Below, in pieces: positions 4,944 to 12,149 of a stretch of 18,616 bases of DNA. Within the stretch, counting starts at the first letter, position 1, and each line of letters begins with the position of its first letter. The notes beneath the pieces are model-generated. The model made no database searches, was not told the origin of the DNA, and worked only from the letters and a program-made list of their open reading frames with translations. The position numbers and the translations under genes were made by a program. The DNA comes from Frankiaceae bacterium (GTDB lineage Bacteria; Actinomycetota; Actinomycetes; JAFAQI01): assembly GCA_030840545.1 (NCBI GenBank), contig JAVEEH010000148.1, forward strand, positions 1-18,616, in the 5' to 3' direction.

Positions 4944-7900
4944 ATGCTGGGCTCGATGACACGGGGCGTCCTGACCAGCCGCCGAGGGGTGCTCGCCGTT
5001 TCCTGGACGGCGGCAGCACTCGGTCTGTCCCTGGCGCTCGCCGGCGCCGTCGCGCCCGCGCGCGGCGCGCCCCGATCGGCGCCGCGGCCTGTCGCGACGT
5101 CAGCGTCGGGCGCTGATCTGCGGCAGCTGCTCAACCCGTCGGGTGTCATCCCCATCAACCCGGCCGAGGAGCGAGCGGCGCAGCAGGCCTTCGGTTCGCG
5201 CCACTACGGTGCGCTCGGGCTGTCCAGCCCCGTTGCGCTGTCCGCCGCGCTGCAGCGCGGCGTGACACAAGCCGCCGGTATCCGCACCAGCAGGCTGTAT
5301 GCGCACCGGTGGCAGTTGCGTGGCCCGGCGCGCTACTACGCCAACAACGCGTCGCGATCCGGCACCCTGACCAATCTCGGCTTCCAAAACCTCTCCGGTC
5401 GAGTGACCTCACTCGCGACGTCCAATCAGCGGCCGGCGCTGGTGTGGGCCGGCACTGCCGGTGGTGGGGTCTGGCGCAGCAACGACGGCGGCAAGACGTG
5501 GCGACCGCGCTTCGACCGCCAGGGCACCCTCGCGATCGGCGCCGTTGCCATCGATCCGCGCAACCCCGACCGCGTCTACGTCGGGACCGGAGAGGCCAAC
5601 ACCAACGCTGACGCCTACTACGGCAACGGCCTCTACGTCACCGCCAACGGTGGCCGGACCTGGCGGCACATCTACCTGCCCGGGGTCCTCACCGTGTTCC
5701 ACGTCGAAGTGGTCGCGCCGTCGACGGGGTTCCCGCAGGGTCGGGTGTTCGCCGCGACCAACCGTGGCTTGTGGCTGTCGCGCGACCACGGCCGGCACTA
5801 CACCAACGTCATGCTGCCGACGAACGTCGCACACAACGGCGTCTACACCGCAACACCCTTCGGCAACTTCGTAACCGACGTGCGCGTCCGGCCGCATCAT
5901 GTCGGCGAGGTCGTCGCGGTCGTGGGTTGGCGTCGCGGCAAGGGCACCGAGCCCAACGGAAAGATCGACTCGGTCGGCAACGGTTTCTACCGGTCGACGA
6001 AGAGCGGTCAGCGGGGGACGTTCCACTACGTGCCGCAGGACCCGGTCACGGGTCTGGGCGTGCCGAACAACAACGCGAACGGCTCGACCCCCAGCTCCGA
6101 CCCCATCGGCCGGACGTCGATGGCCTACTCCGCCGACGGCAAATACCTATGGGCCGTCGTGCAGGATGCCGGCAACCTCCGCAACGAGGTCGTCGTCGGC
6201 GGTCCGTTGCCGGCGAAGAACAGCGTGCTCAACGGCGTCTACGTCTCGACGACGGCCGACCCCGGCCAGAGCTGGGTGCCCAAGGCCAACTCCCAGGTGC
6301 TCGGCTCGGCGCCGGGCAGCGGTCTGCTCATCCAGCAGGCCGATCTCTACGGACCCGGTGTGCAGTCCTGGTATGACCAGTGGATCGCGGTCGACCCCAA
6401 CGACGACAACCGCGTGCTGCTCGGGCTGGAAGAGGTCTACGAGGCAGTCGCCGACCAGTACACCCCTGGCGTGAAGGCCCAGTGGCGCACGGTGTCGCGC
6501 TACTGGAACGGCTGCGCCCTGCTGTCCGGCGTCGACTGCTCGACGATCCCGGGCCCGGTCTATGCCGGCAAGACGACGCATCCGGACCAGCACGCGGCCG
6601 CGTTCGTCACCCACCAGAACGGCAAGACGACTCTGTTCTCGGGCTCGGACGGCGGTGTCTTCAGCCAGGACTCACATGCGACGAGCTTCGGTTACACCGG
6701 CTACGACAACACGTCCTGGCGCTGGCTCAACCTGGGCCTCGCGACCACCCAGCCCTACTACGCGGTCGAAGGCTCTGACGGCACCATCTACGCCGGCCTG
6801 CAGGACAACGGCGAGGTCAAGATCAACCCGGGCAGCACCAGGGGCGACGAGGTCTATGGTGGCGACGGCTTCGACACTGCCGTCACACCTGGCAACTCCA
6901 ACCAGGTCTATGAGGAATACACCTACGGCGCCATGAGCGTCAGCAGCGACGGTGGGCACAACTGGACGTCGATCACGCCGGGTGACGCCAGCAGCACCAC
7001 CAGCCAGTTCGCGACACCGTTCATCCTCGACCCGCGCAATCCGTTGCACATCGTCGAGGTCGGTCGCTACATCGACGAGGGCACCCAGGGCGTGGGCACC
7101 CGCACCTGGAAGACGACGTACGACCTCGGCGCGAGCAGGGTCGCCGGCAAGCCCGGCGTCGCCGGCGGTGGCGTCAACAACATCGCGACCGCCGTGTCGG
7201 TGCTCGGCGCCAAGATGTACGTCCCGTTCTGCGGCCTGTGCGACCCGATCAGCCAGGGCAGCGGCGAGACGAAGTACTTCCACGTCGGGCTCGCCACCAA
7301 CGTGAAGAAGGGCTGCGCGGCGACGGTCGGCAGCTCAACCTGCTGGCACAAGGCCACGGCCAAGGGCCTGCCCAACCGGTATGTGCAGGGGGTGGCACTC
7401 GACCCGGTCAACCCGCGCACGGTCTACGTCGCGCTGTCCGGCTATCTGCGCCGCTGGGTGCCGAACGGCACGAAGGGCGGTCCGGTCTATGTCTCGCACG
7501 ACGCCGGCGAGCACTTCCACAACATCAGCGGCAACCTGCCACGGGTGCCGGGCAACGCCCTCGTCGTGCGCAACGGGCGGATCTTCGTCGGCACCGACCA
7601 GGGCGTCTACTCCGCGAGTCAGAAGAAGATCGCTCATCCCCGGCACACGAGGTGGAGCCGAGTCGGCACGGGGCTGCCCAACGGCTCGGTGCTCGACCTG
7701 CGGCTCAACCCCAACGGCAAGCACCTCGTCGTCGCCCACCACGGTCGTGGCGTGTGGATCTACAACTTCGGTCACGCGGCCAAGCGGCCCTACCGCCAGC
7801 TCGGACTGAAGACCGTGCCGCCGGCACCGGTGACGGCTCCGCCCACGCCGGCCCGACCGGCGTTGCCCACTCTCGGTGTCGACCCGGTCATGGTGCCCAG

Positions 7901-7973
7901 CGGTCTGGCGCTGCTCGTGCTGGCGGCGCTGTTCCCGGCCGTGATGCGCCGCCGCCGGTGGAGGTTGGCCTAG
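4944..7973 (+). CDS. Secreted, membrane-anchored Asp-box (BNR) beta-propeller protein (1009 aa)
   Basis: The ATG at 4944 is preceded by AAAGG at 7-nt spacing; an in-frame GTG at 4938 is too close to that site. The N-terminus is basic, then hydrophobic (VSWTAAALGLSLALAGAVAPARG), a signal peptide. At least five Asp-box motifs (S/T-x-D/N-x-G-x-x-W/F/Y) occur: SNDGGKTW (179-186), TANGGRTW (233-240), SRDHGRHY (279-286), SSDGGHNW (667-674) and SHDAGEHF (851-858). This indicates two sialidase/Vps10-like propellers. A Pro-Ala-rich linker leads to a C-terminal hydrophobic helix and an RRRRWR tail, anchoring it to the membrane. There is no LPxTG sortase motif. Asp boxes are structural, so no enzymatic activity can be assigned; adhesion, scaffolding or glycan binding are possible. 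Confidence 0.88.
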   Translation: MLGSMTRGVLTSRRGVLAVSWTAAALGLSLALAGAVAPARGAPRSAPRPVATSASGADLRQLLNPSGVIPINPAEERAAQQAFGSRHYGALGLSSPVALSAALQRGVTQAAGIRTSRLYAHRWQLRGPARYYANNASRSGTLTNLGFQNLSGRVTSLATSNQRPALVWAGTAGGGVWRSNDGGKTWRPRFDRQGTLAIGAVAIDPRNPDRVYVGTGEANTNADAYYGNGLYVTANGGRTWRHIYLPGVLTVFHVEVVAPSTGFPQGRVFAATNRGLWLSRDHGRHYTNVMLPTNVAHNGVYTATPFGNFVTDVRVRPHHVGEVVAVVGWRRGKGTEPNGKIDSVGNGFYRSTKSGQRGTFHYVPQDPVTGLGVPNNNANGSTPSSDPIGRTSMAYSADGKYLWAVVQDAGNLRNEVVVGGPLPAKNSVLNGVYVSTTADPGQSWVPKANSQVLGSAPGSGLLIQQADLYGPGVQSWYDQWIAVDPNDDNRVLLGLEEVYEAVADQYTPGVKAQWRTVSRYWNGCALLSGVDCSTIPGPVYAGKTTHPDQHAAAFVTHQNGKTTLFSGSDGGVFSQDSHATSFGYTGYDNTSWRWLNLGLATTQPYYAVEGSDGTIYAGLQDNGEVKINPGSTRGDEVYGGDGFDTAVTPGNSNQVYEEYTYGAMSVSSDGGHNWTSITPGDASSTTSQFATPFILDPRNPLHIVEVGRYIDEGTQGVGTRTWKTTYDLGASRVAGKPGVAGGGVNNIATAVSVLGAKMYVPFCGLCDPISQGSGETKYFHVGLATNVKKGCAATVGSSTCWHKATAKGLPNRYVQGVALDPVNPRTVYVALSGYLRRWVPNGTKGGPVYVSHDAGEHFHNISGNLPRVPGNALVVRNGRIFVGTDQGVYSASQKKIAHPRHTRWSRVGTGLPNGSVLDLRLNPNGKHLVVAHHGRGVWIYNFGHAAKRPYRQLGLKTVPPAPVTAPPTPARPALPTLGVDPVMVPSGLALLVLAALFPAVMRRRRWRLA

Positions 7974-7989
7974 CGAAGGCGCGCCTTCG
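7974..7989. terminator. Perfect 16-bp palindrome after the propeller gene
   Basis: CGAAGGCGCGCCTTCG directly follows the stop codon at 7971-7973. It is a perfect palindrome with no true loop and no T-tract, so it could be a weak transcription end signal or a protein-binding site. The next gene appears to have its own leaderless promoter just downstream. Confidence 0.35.
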
Positions 7990-8002
7990 CCGCGGCGCGG
8001 GC

Positions 8003-8008
8003 TAGCGT
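8003..8008 (+). promoter_or_regulatory. Likely -10 box (TAGCGT), leaderless arrangement
   Basis: TAGCGT ends 6 nt before the GTG at 8015, so the transcript would start at the initiation codon. The same hexamer with the same spacing precedes the Bcp gene on the other strand. Confidence 0.5.
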
Positions 8009-8014
8009 CGGGAT

Positions 8015-9280
8015 GTGCGTGACGGTCCGGACGTGGCTGACGTCGTCGTCGTCGGCGGCGGCCCGGCCGGGCTCGCGGCGGCTGCAGAGGCTGCCCGCGG
8101 TGGGCTGAAGGTTGTCGTCTGCGAGCGCAACCACGCGATCGGCGAGCCGGTCCGCACCAGCGGCGGCAGCTTCATCCGGCCGTTGCGGCGCCTCGGTGTC
8201 CCGTCGTCCTGCTGGCATCCCGTGCACCGGATCCGCGTCATCGGCCCGACAACCGACGTGGTCAAGACCTATCGCACCGCCGTCGGCTGTGTCCTCGATG
8301 TGCGCGCCACCTACCAGTGGCTAGCTGCACAAGCGGTCGACGCCGGCGCGGAGATCCGGCTCAAGGCGCACGTGGAAGGGCCGCTGCGAGCCGATGGCGC
8401 GACCGGCACCGGCCGGGTCAGCGGGGTGCGCGTCCGGGACCCCTTCCGCGGGGTGCACGAGCTGCACAGCCGGGTCGTCGTCGATGCCAGCGGGCACACC
8501 GGTTTCCTCGCCCGCGAGGCCGGCATGCGACCGCGCAACGAACGCAGCGCAGTCGGTCTCGAGCTGGAGCTGCGCGCGCCCGGCTACGACGCCGATGAAG
8601 CGGTCTTCTGGCTCGGTGACGACATCGCGCCGGGGGGTTATGGCTGGGCCTTTCCCTGTGGGGCGGGCCGGGTGCGGCTCGGCGTCGGTGTCGTCCGGCC
8701 CGACAGCGACGCCGAGCCCCGGGTCCTGCTCGACCGGTTGCTCGACGCCTTCCGGTCGCTGGCCGGACCGGCTTCACCGGCGGGCGCGATCGAGATGCAC
8801 AGCGGCCTCATGCCGGTCATCCCACCGCGGGCGACGCAGCTGGTGGGGGACGGTCTCGTCGTGGTCGGCGACGCCGGCGGGCAGGGTTCGACGCTGCTCG
8901 GCGAAGGCATCCGTTATGCGATCACTGCCGGCCGCATCGCGGGAACCTCGCTGGTGGAAGCCGGTGGTGACTACAGCCGGCGCGGACTGGCCTCCTACCC
9001 GCGACGCTGGCGGCGCAGCACCGGACGTGACATGGCGATCTCCTACGCCGTCAACACCCGCATCTGCGACTACGGGGACGCGCAGTGGGACCGCGCCATC
9101 CGCCGACTCGACCGGCTGACCCCGAAGCAGGCGGCCCGGGTCTTCGCGAGCGACTTCTCGCCGGGATGGGCGGTCAGCGTGCTGATGACCGACCCGTCGT
9201 TGTTGCTGTCGCTGGCGCGGGCGGTCAGCCGGCGAGCTGCAGGTCGCGGAGCAGCTTCGCAACGTGCCCAGTCGCCTTGA
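8015..9280 (+). CDS. FAD-dependent oxidoreductase, geranylgeranyl reductase family
   Basis: A 421-residue flavoprotein with an N-terminal Rossmann motif VVVVGGGPAGLAAAAEAARGG (about residues 10-30) ending in an acidic strand (VVCERN). The second FAD-binding motif VVGDAGGQGSTLLGEGI lies around residues 283-299, with Asp286 expected to contact the ribityl chain. Overall layout and length fit the geranylgeranyl reductase / para-hydroxybenzoate hydroxylase-like group, which reduces isoprenoid chains or hydroxylates aromatics; the substrate cannot be told. Start at GTG 8015 is supported by the -10 box 6 nt upstream; an in-frame GTG at 8033 would also leave the fold intact. Its 3' end overlaps the convergent bcp gene by 56 bp. 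The last 15 or so residues are low-complexity. Confidence 0.85.
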   Translation: MRDGPDVADVVVVGGGPAGLAAAAEAARGGLKVVVCERNHAIGEPVRTSGGSFIRPLRRLGVPSSCWHPVHRIRVIGPTTDVVKTYRTAVGCVLDVRATYQWLAAQAVDAGAEIRLKAHVEGPLRADGATGTGRVSGVRVRDPFRGVHELHSRVVVDASGHTGFLAREAGMRPRNERSAVGLELELRAPGYDADEAVFWLGDDIAPGGYGWAFPCGAGRVRLGVGVVRPDSDAEPRVLLDRLLDAFRSLAGPASPAGAIEMHSGLMPVIPPRATQLVGDGLVVVGDAGGQGSTLLGEGIRYAITAGRIAGTSLVEAGGDYSRRGLASYPRRWRRSTGRDMAISYAVNTRICDYGDAQWDRAIRRLDRLTPKQAARVFASDFSPGWAVSVLMTDPSLLLSLARAVSRRAAGRGAASQRAQSP

Positions 9281-9692
9281 CGTTGTAGAGCGCCTGCTCG
9301 ACCACGCCGCGATCATCGATGATGACCGTCGAGCGGATCACGCCGGTGACGGTCTTGCCGTAGAGCTTCTTCTCGCCCCAGGCGCCGTAGGCGGCGAGCA
9401 CCCGGTGCTCGGGGTCGGAGAGCAGTGTGAACGGCAACCCGTGCTCCTCCCGGAACTCGCGCAGCCGCGCCGGCTGATCGGGCGAGACACCGACCACCAC
9501 GGCACCGGCGTCGCGCAGCACGGACAGGTTGTCCCTGAAATCGCATGCCTGTGTCGTGCACCCGGGAGTGAGCGCGGCGGGATAGAAGTAGAGCACGACC
9601 CGCTTGCCCCGCAGCTGCATCAGCGACACGGTCTGCTCGTCCGCGTCGAGGAGCTCGAAGTCCGGGGCAGGGTCTCCAACGTTGAGGCGCAT
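9225..9692 (-). CDS. bcp: Bcp-type peroxiredoxin (thiol peroxidase)
   Basis: A 155-residue atypical two-Cys peroxiredoxin of the Bcp/PrxQ group, which reduces hydrogen peroxide and organic peroxides using thioredoxin. The active-site motif YPAALTPGCTTQACDFRD gives Thr42, peroxidatic Cys45 and resolving Cys50, the five-residue spacing typical of PrxQ. WGEKKLYGKTVTGVIRSTVIID in the C-terminal half is also characteristic. It should be cytoplasmic. The ATG at 9692 has TAGCGT six nt upstream (leaderless signature) and AAGGA in the spacer. It is convergent with the flavoprotein gene and divergent from the DUF3618 gene, with 57 bp between the starts. Confidence 0.95.
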   Translation of the reverse strand: MRLNVGDPAPDFELLDADEQTVSLMQLRGKRVVLYFYPAALTPGCTTQACDFRDNLSVLRDAGAVVVGVSPDQPARLREFREEHGLPFTLLSDPEHRVLAAYGAWGEKKLYGKTVTGVIRSTVIIDDRGVVEQALYNVKATGHVAKLLRDLQLAG

Positions 9693-9698
9693 TCCTTG

Positions 9699-9704
9699 AC
9701 GCTA
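9699..9704 (-). promoter_or_regulatory. Likely -10 box (TAGCGT) of bcp
   Basis: On the - strand TAGCGT is followed by CAAGGA and then the ATG at 9692. The 6-nt spacing predicts a leaderless transcript, although the AAGGA could also serve as a short-range ribosome binding site. Confidence 0.45.
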
Positions 9705-9749
9705 ACCCGAGCAGTTGTCGCCGGCCCCCGGGCGGGGTAGAGGATCACC

Positions 9750-10190
9750 ATGACCGATGGGAAGATCTCGTCGTACGACGACGACGACGGAGGCGACGTG
9801 GCGGAGCAGCGCAACCCGGACACCATCCAGCGCGAGATCGAGCAGACGCGGGCGGAGCTTGCGGACACGATCGACGCCATCGCCGATCGGATCAGCCCGA
9901 AGCGCGCCGCCAGCCGCGGCGCCCACGCGGTCAAGGCGCAGGTCGCGTCCGTGTTCAACGGGGGTGGGTCGCCGGACGGGGCTGCGGCGCCGGCCCGCGA
10001 CTCCCACGTCGACACCGGCGCCCGGCACCGCGCGGTCGAGGGAGTCGCTCGAGCCGGTGGTGGCGCCGCCTACACGGGCACGAGCGGGTTCCGCGTCTCC
10101 CGGCGGCTGCGCACCGACCGGGTGCTCCTCGCGGTCGGCGTGCTCGCCGCAGCCGCAGGCGCCGTCGTGTTGTGGCGCTCGCGCGACTGA
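9750..10190 (+). CDS. DUF3618 family membrane protein (146 aa)
   Basis: After an acidic N-terminus (DDDDGGD, residues 10-16), NPDTIQREIEQTRAELADTI (residues 22-41) and IDAIADRISPKRA form the DUF3618 signature, a short amphipathic helix ending in a basic segment. A glycine/alanine-rich linker leads to one transmembrane helix at about 124-142 and a short LWRSRD tail. DUF3618 proteins are common in actinobacteria, often beside envelope or membrane-homeostasis genes, and their role is unknown. AGAGG lies about 6 nt before the ATG at 9750. It faces away from bcp. The downstream TauE gene starts 76 nt later behind what looks like its own promoter. Confidence 0.85.
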   Translation: MTDGKISSYDDDDGGDVAEQRNPDTIQREIEQTRAELADTIDAIADRISPKRAASRGAHAVKAQVASVFNGGGSPDGAAAPARDSHVDTGARHRAVEGVARAGGGAAYTGTSGFRVSRRLRTDRVLLAVGVLAAAAGAVVLWRSRD

Positions 10191-10213
10191 CCGACCTGAC
10201 CCGCTCGCGCTGG

Positions 10214-10233
10214 TAACCTCCGCACGCGAGGTT
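10214..10233 (+). promoter_or_regulatory. -10 box overlapped by a 19-bp inverted repeat: candidate Rrf2 operator
   Basis: TAACCT (10214-10219) fits TANNNT. Overlapping it is AACCTC-N7-GAGGTT (10215-10233), a perfect 6-bp inverted repeat that would cover the -10 and the transcription start site, where a repressor would block polymerase. The downstream unit encodes a transporter and an Rrf2-family regulator, so autoregulation through this site is a natural inference. No convincing -35 is visible. Confidence 0.5.
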
Positions 10234-10266
10234 TGTCGACCGACTCGCTCCACGTGATCGAAGTAG

Positions 10267-11193
10267 GTGCCGGTGCATCCCGACTACAAGATGTCGATCG
10301 CCGGCCTGATCGTCGGTGTCGTCGTCGGGCTCACCGGCATGGGTGGCGGCGCGCTGATGACGCCGATCCTGGTCCTGTTCTTCCACACCACGCCGTCCGC
10401 CGCCGTGTCGAGCGACCTGGTGACCTCGCTGTTCATGAAACCCATCGGCGGAGCGGTGCATTGGCGCCGGGCCACCGTCCACCGCCAGATCGTGAAATGG
10501 CTGCTGATCCCGGCGGTGCCGTCCGCGTTCGCCGGTGTCTTCGTGCTCAACGCCCTCGGCGGCAAGTCCGCGGAGGACCGCATCAAGTTCATCCTCGGGG
10601 TCGCACTCGTGTTGGCCTTCGTGGCGATGGTGCTCCGGCTGCTGATGCGCCGGACCGAGCAGGTGGCGGGTGACGACGGTCTTGACACACCCGTACGACG
10701 GCCTCGGACCATCCTGATCGGGATGCTCGGCGGGCTGGTCGTCGGCATGACGTCGGTCGGCTCGGGCTCGATGATCATCGTGGCCCTGATGTGGCTCTAT
10801 CCCAGGCTGTCCAACCGGGCCCTCGTCGGCACCGACCTCGTGCAGGCCGTCCCGCTCGTCGGGGCGGCGGCGCTCGGCCATGTGCTGTTCGGCGACGTGA
10901 ACGTCGGGGTGACGGCGTGGCTGCTGGTCGGCAGCCTGCCCGGCGTTTTCGTCGGAGCACAGATCTCGTCGCGGACGACGGCCCCGTGGCTGCGCCCGGT
11001 GCTCGCGGCGGTCCTGCTGGCATCGGCGATGAAGCTGCTCAACGCTCCGTCTCTGCTCACCGGCGGCATCTCCGTCGCCGTGGCGTTGCTGCTGCTCTTC
11101 GTCCTGCCATGGATCTTGCCGCAACGTGGCGCGCCGAAGCCGGCGCCGGCCCTCGCTACGGAGGAGAATTCTCACCGTGCGCATCTCGGCTAA
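10267..11193 (+). CDS. TauE/SafE family (sulfite/organosulfonate exporter-like) permease
   Basis: A 308-residue polytopic membrane protein with about eight hydrophobic segments in two related halves. The internal repeat is visible as GLTGMGGGALMTPIL (residues 21-35) and GMTSVGSGSMIIVAL in the second half, the glycine-rich signature of TauE/SafE (formerly DUF81) transporters. Family members have been linked to export of sulfite, sulfonates or sulfoacetate; the substrate here is unknown. The GTG at 10267 is taken as start, and the GTG at 10273 is a close alternative because AGG lies 5 nt before it. The 3' end contains the ribosome binding site and start of the Rrf2 gene (17-bp overlap), so the two are co-transcribed and probably co-regulated. 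Confidence 0.9.
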   Translation: MPVHPDYKMSIAGLIVGVVVGLTGMGGGALMTPILVLFFHTTPSAAVSSDLVTSLFMKPIGGAVHWRRATVHRQIVKWLLIPAVPSAFAGVFVLNALGGKSAEDRIKFILGVALVLAFVAMVLRLLMRRTEQVAGDDGLDTPVRRPRTILIGMLGGLVVGMTSVGSGSMIIVALMWLYPRLSNRALVGTDLVQAVPLVGAAALGHVLFGDVNVGVTAWLLVGSLPGVFVGAQISSRTTAPWLRPVLAAVLLASAMKLLNAPSLLTGGISVAVALLLLFVLPWILPQRGAPKPAPALATEENSHRAHLG

Positions 11194-11635
11194 GTCTGAC
11201 TACGCGGTCCGCGCGATGGCCGAGCTGGCCGTCGCGTGGAGCAGCAAGAAGACCGTCAAGGCTGAGGACATCGCCGAGGCGCAGGACATCCCGCTCAACT
11301 TCCTGCTCGGCATCCTGCGCGAGCTGCGCAACGGCCAGCTGGTGCGCAGCGTGCGCGGGCGCGATGGTGGCTACCAGCTGAGTCGGCCACCCGCGGAGAT
11401 CGCGCTGGCCGACGTCATCCGAGTCGTCGACGGCCCGTTGGCCAATGTCCGCGATCTCAGCCTCTCGCAGCTGAGCTATCCCGGCGCCGCGGCACCGCTG
11501 CGTGATGTGTGGATGGCCGTGCGGGGCAGCCTGCGCGAAGTGCTCGAGAACGTGACGGTGGGCGACCTCGCGGCCGGTCGGCTGCCGAAGAACGTGCGGC
11601 TGCTGGCCGAGCGGCATCAGGCCGAACGGATCTAG
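11177..11635 (+). CDS. Rrf2 family transcriptional regulator, cysteine-free
   Basis: A 152-residue winged-helix regulator. VRISAKSDYAVRAMAELAV (residues 1-19), the recognition region DIPLNFLLGILREL (37-50) and the wing GRDGGYQLSRP (61-71) are classic Rrf2 features. The protein has no cysteine at all. The region around residues 92-106 (RDLSLSQLSYPG), where IscR, NsrR and RsrR carry three Fe-S ligands, holds none. It therefore cannot be a cluster-ligating sensor of the usual kind and is closer in principle to CymR-like sulfur regulators, but that is inference. The GTG at 11177 is preceded by GGAGGAG at about 10 nt. Translation frames further upstream lie inside the transporter gene and encode a basic stretch unlike the family. 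Confidence 0.92.
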   Translation: MRISAKSDYAVRAMAELAVAWSSKKTVKAEDIAEAQDIPLNFLLGILRELRNGQLVRSVRGRDGGYQLSRPPAEIALADVIRVVDGPLANVRDLSLSQLSYPGAAAPLRDVWMAVRGSLREVLENVTVGDLAAGRLPKNVRLLAERHQAERI

Positions 11636-11638
11636 AGC

Positions 11639-12061
11639 TCAGCCGATCAGCGCGGCGATCTCGGCGTCGAAGTCGACGCGGTCGAGCTCCGAGCCCGTCG
11701 GCACGATGGCATAGGTCTCGACCAGGAACTCCACCACGCGGTCGGATGAGGTGACCATCGTCGCGAGCGAGTCGGTCGCGAGGGTGATTCGCAGCATCCG
11801 CTCGGCGTCGTCCATCGCCGACAGCTGGTCGGGCTCGACGGTGATGTCACCCTCGCCGGACGGCACACTCACGCCGGCGGCGAGCAGGTCACGAGCGAAC
11901 GTCCAGACGACGGGCTCGCCACACTCCACGCCGATCGCCAGCGACACGGCGAACGGGTCGGTGGGGTCGTATCGCAGCTCGGCTTCGAGTTCGGCCTCGC
12001 CGGTCCCGGTCGAGACGACGAGCGACACCGGCGTGGTGATGGTTCGCGGCAGGTGCAACAT
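11639..12061 (-). CDS. SsgA-like protein (SALP; sporulation and cell division regulator family)
   Basis: The 140-residue product shows the SsgA/SsgB family pattern: AELRYDPTDPFAVSLAI (residues 28-44), VVWTFARDLLAAGVSVPSGE (51-70), GDITVEP (71-77) and a C-terminal VVEFLVETYAIVPTGSE helix (109-125). In Streptomyces, SsgB marks division sites and recruits FtsZ, and other family members control peptidoglycan remodelling during sporulation. This family occurs in morphologically complex actinomycetes. The start at 12061 was chosen because CGAGGAG lies 6 nt before it; an in-frame ATG at 12094 lacks any ribosome binding site and would add 11 residues. It follows the DUF3048 gene on the same strand after 88 nt and converges with the Rrf2 gene, 3 nt between stops. 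Which paralogue it is cannot be said. Confidence 0.88.
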   Translation of the reverse strand: MLHLPRTITTPVSLVVSTGTGEAELEAELRYDPTDPFAVSLAIGVECGEPVVWTFARDLLAAGVSVPSGEGDITVEPDQLSAMDDAERMLRITLATDSLATMVTSSDRVVEFLVETYAIVPTGSELDRVDFDAEIAALIG

Positions 12062-12149
12062 CTGGGGCTCCTCGAGTGCGATGCGGTCACTCATGCAACG
12101 AGCCGATGCGGCGTCGGTGACGCTCAGTCGCCAAGCTTTCGGCCGTGAC

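Noticed and set aside
9955..11184. 409-codon - strand ORF over the DUF3618 and TauE genes
   Set aside because: Antisense shadow of two recognised genes; composition is His/Arg/Asp-rich without any domain pattern.
12062..12094. Upstream ATG of the SsgA-like gene at 12094
   Set aside because: No ribosome binding site or -10 box precedes it, whereas GAGGAG is well placed before the ATG at 12061.
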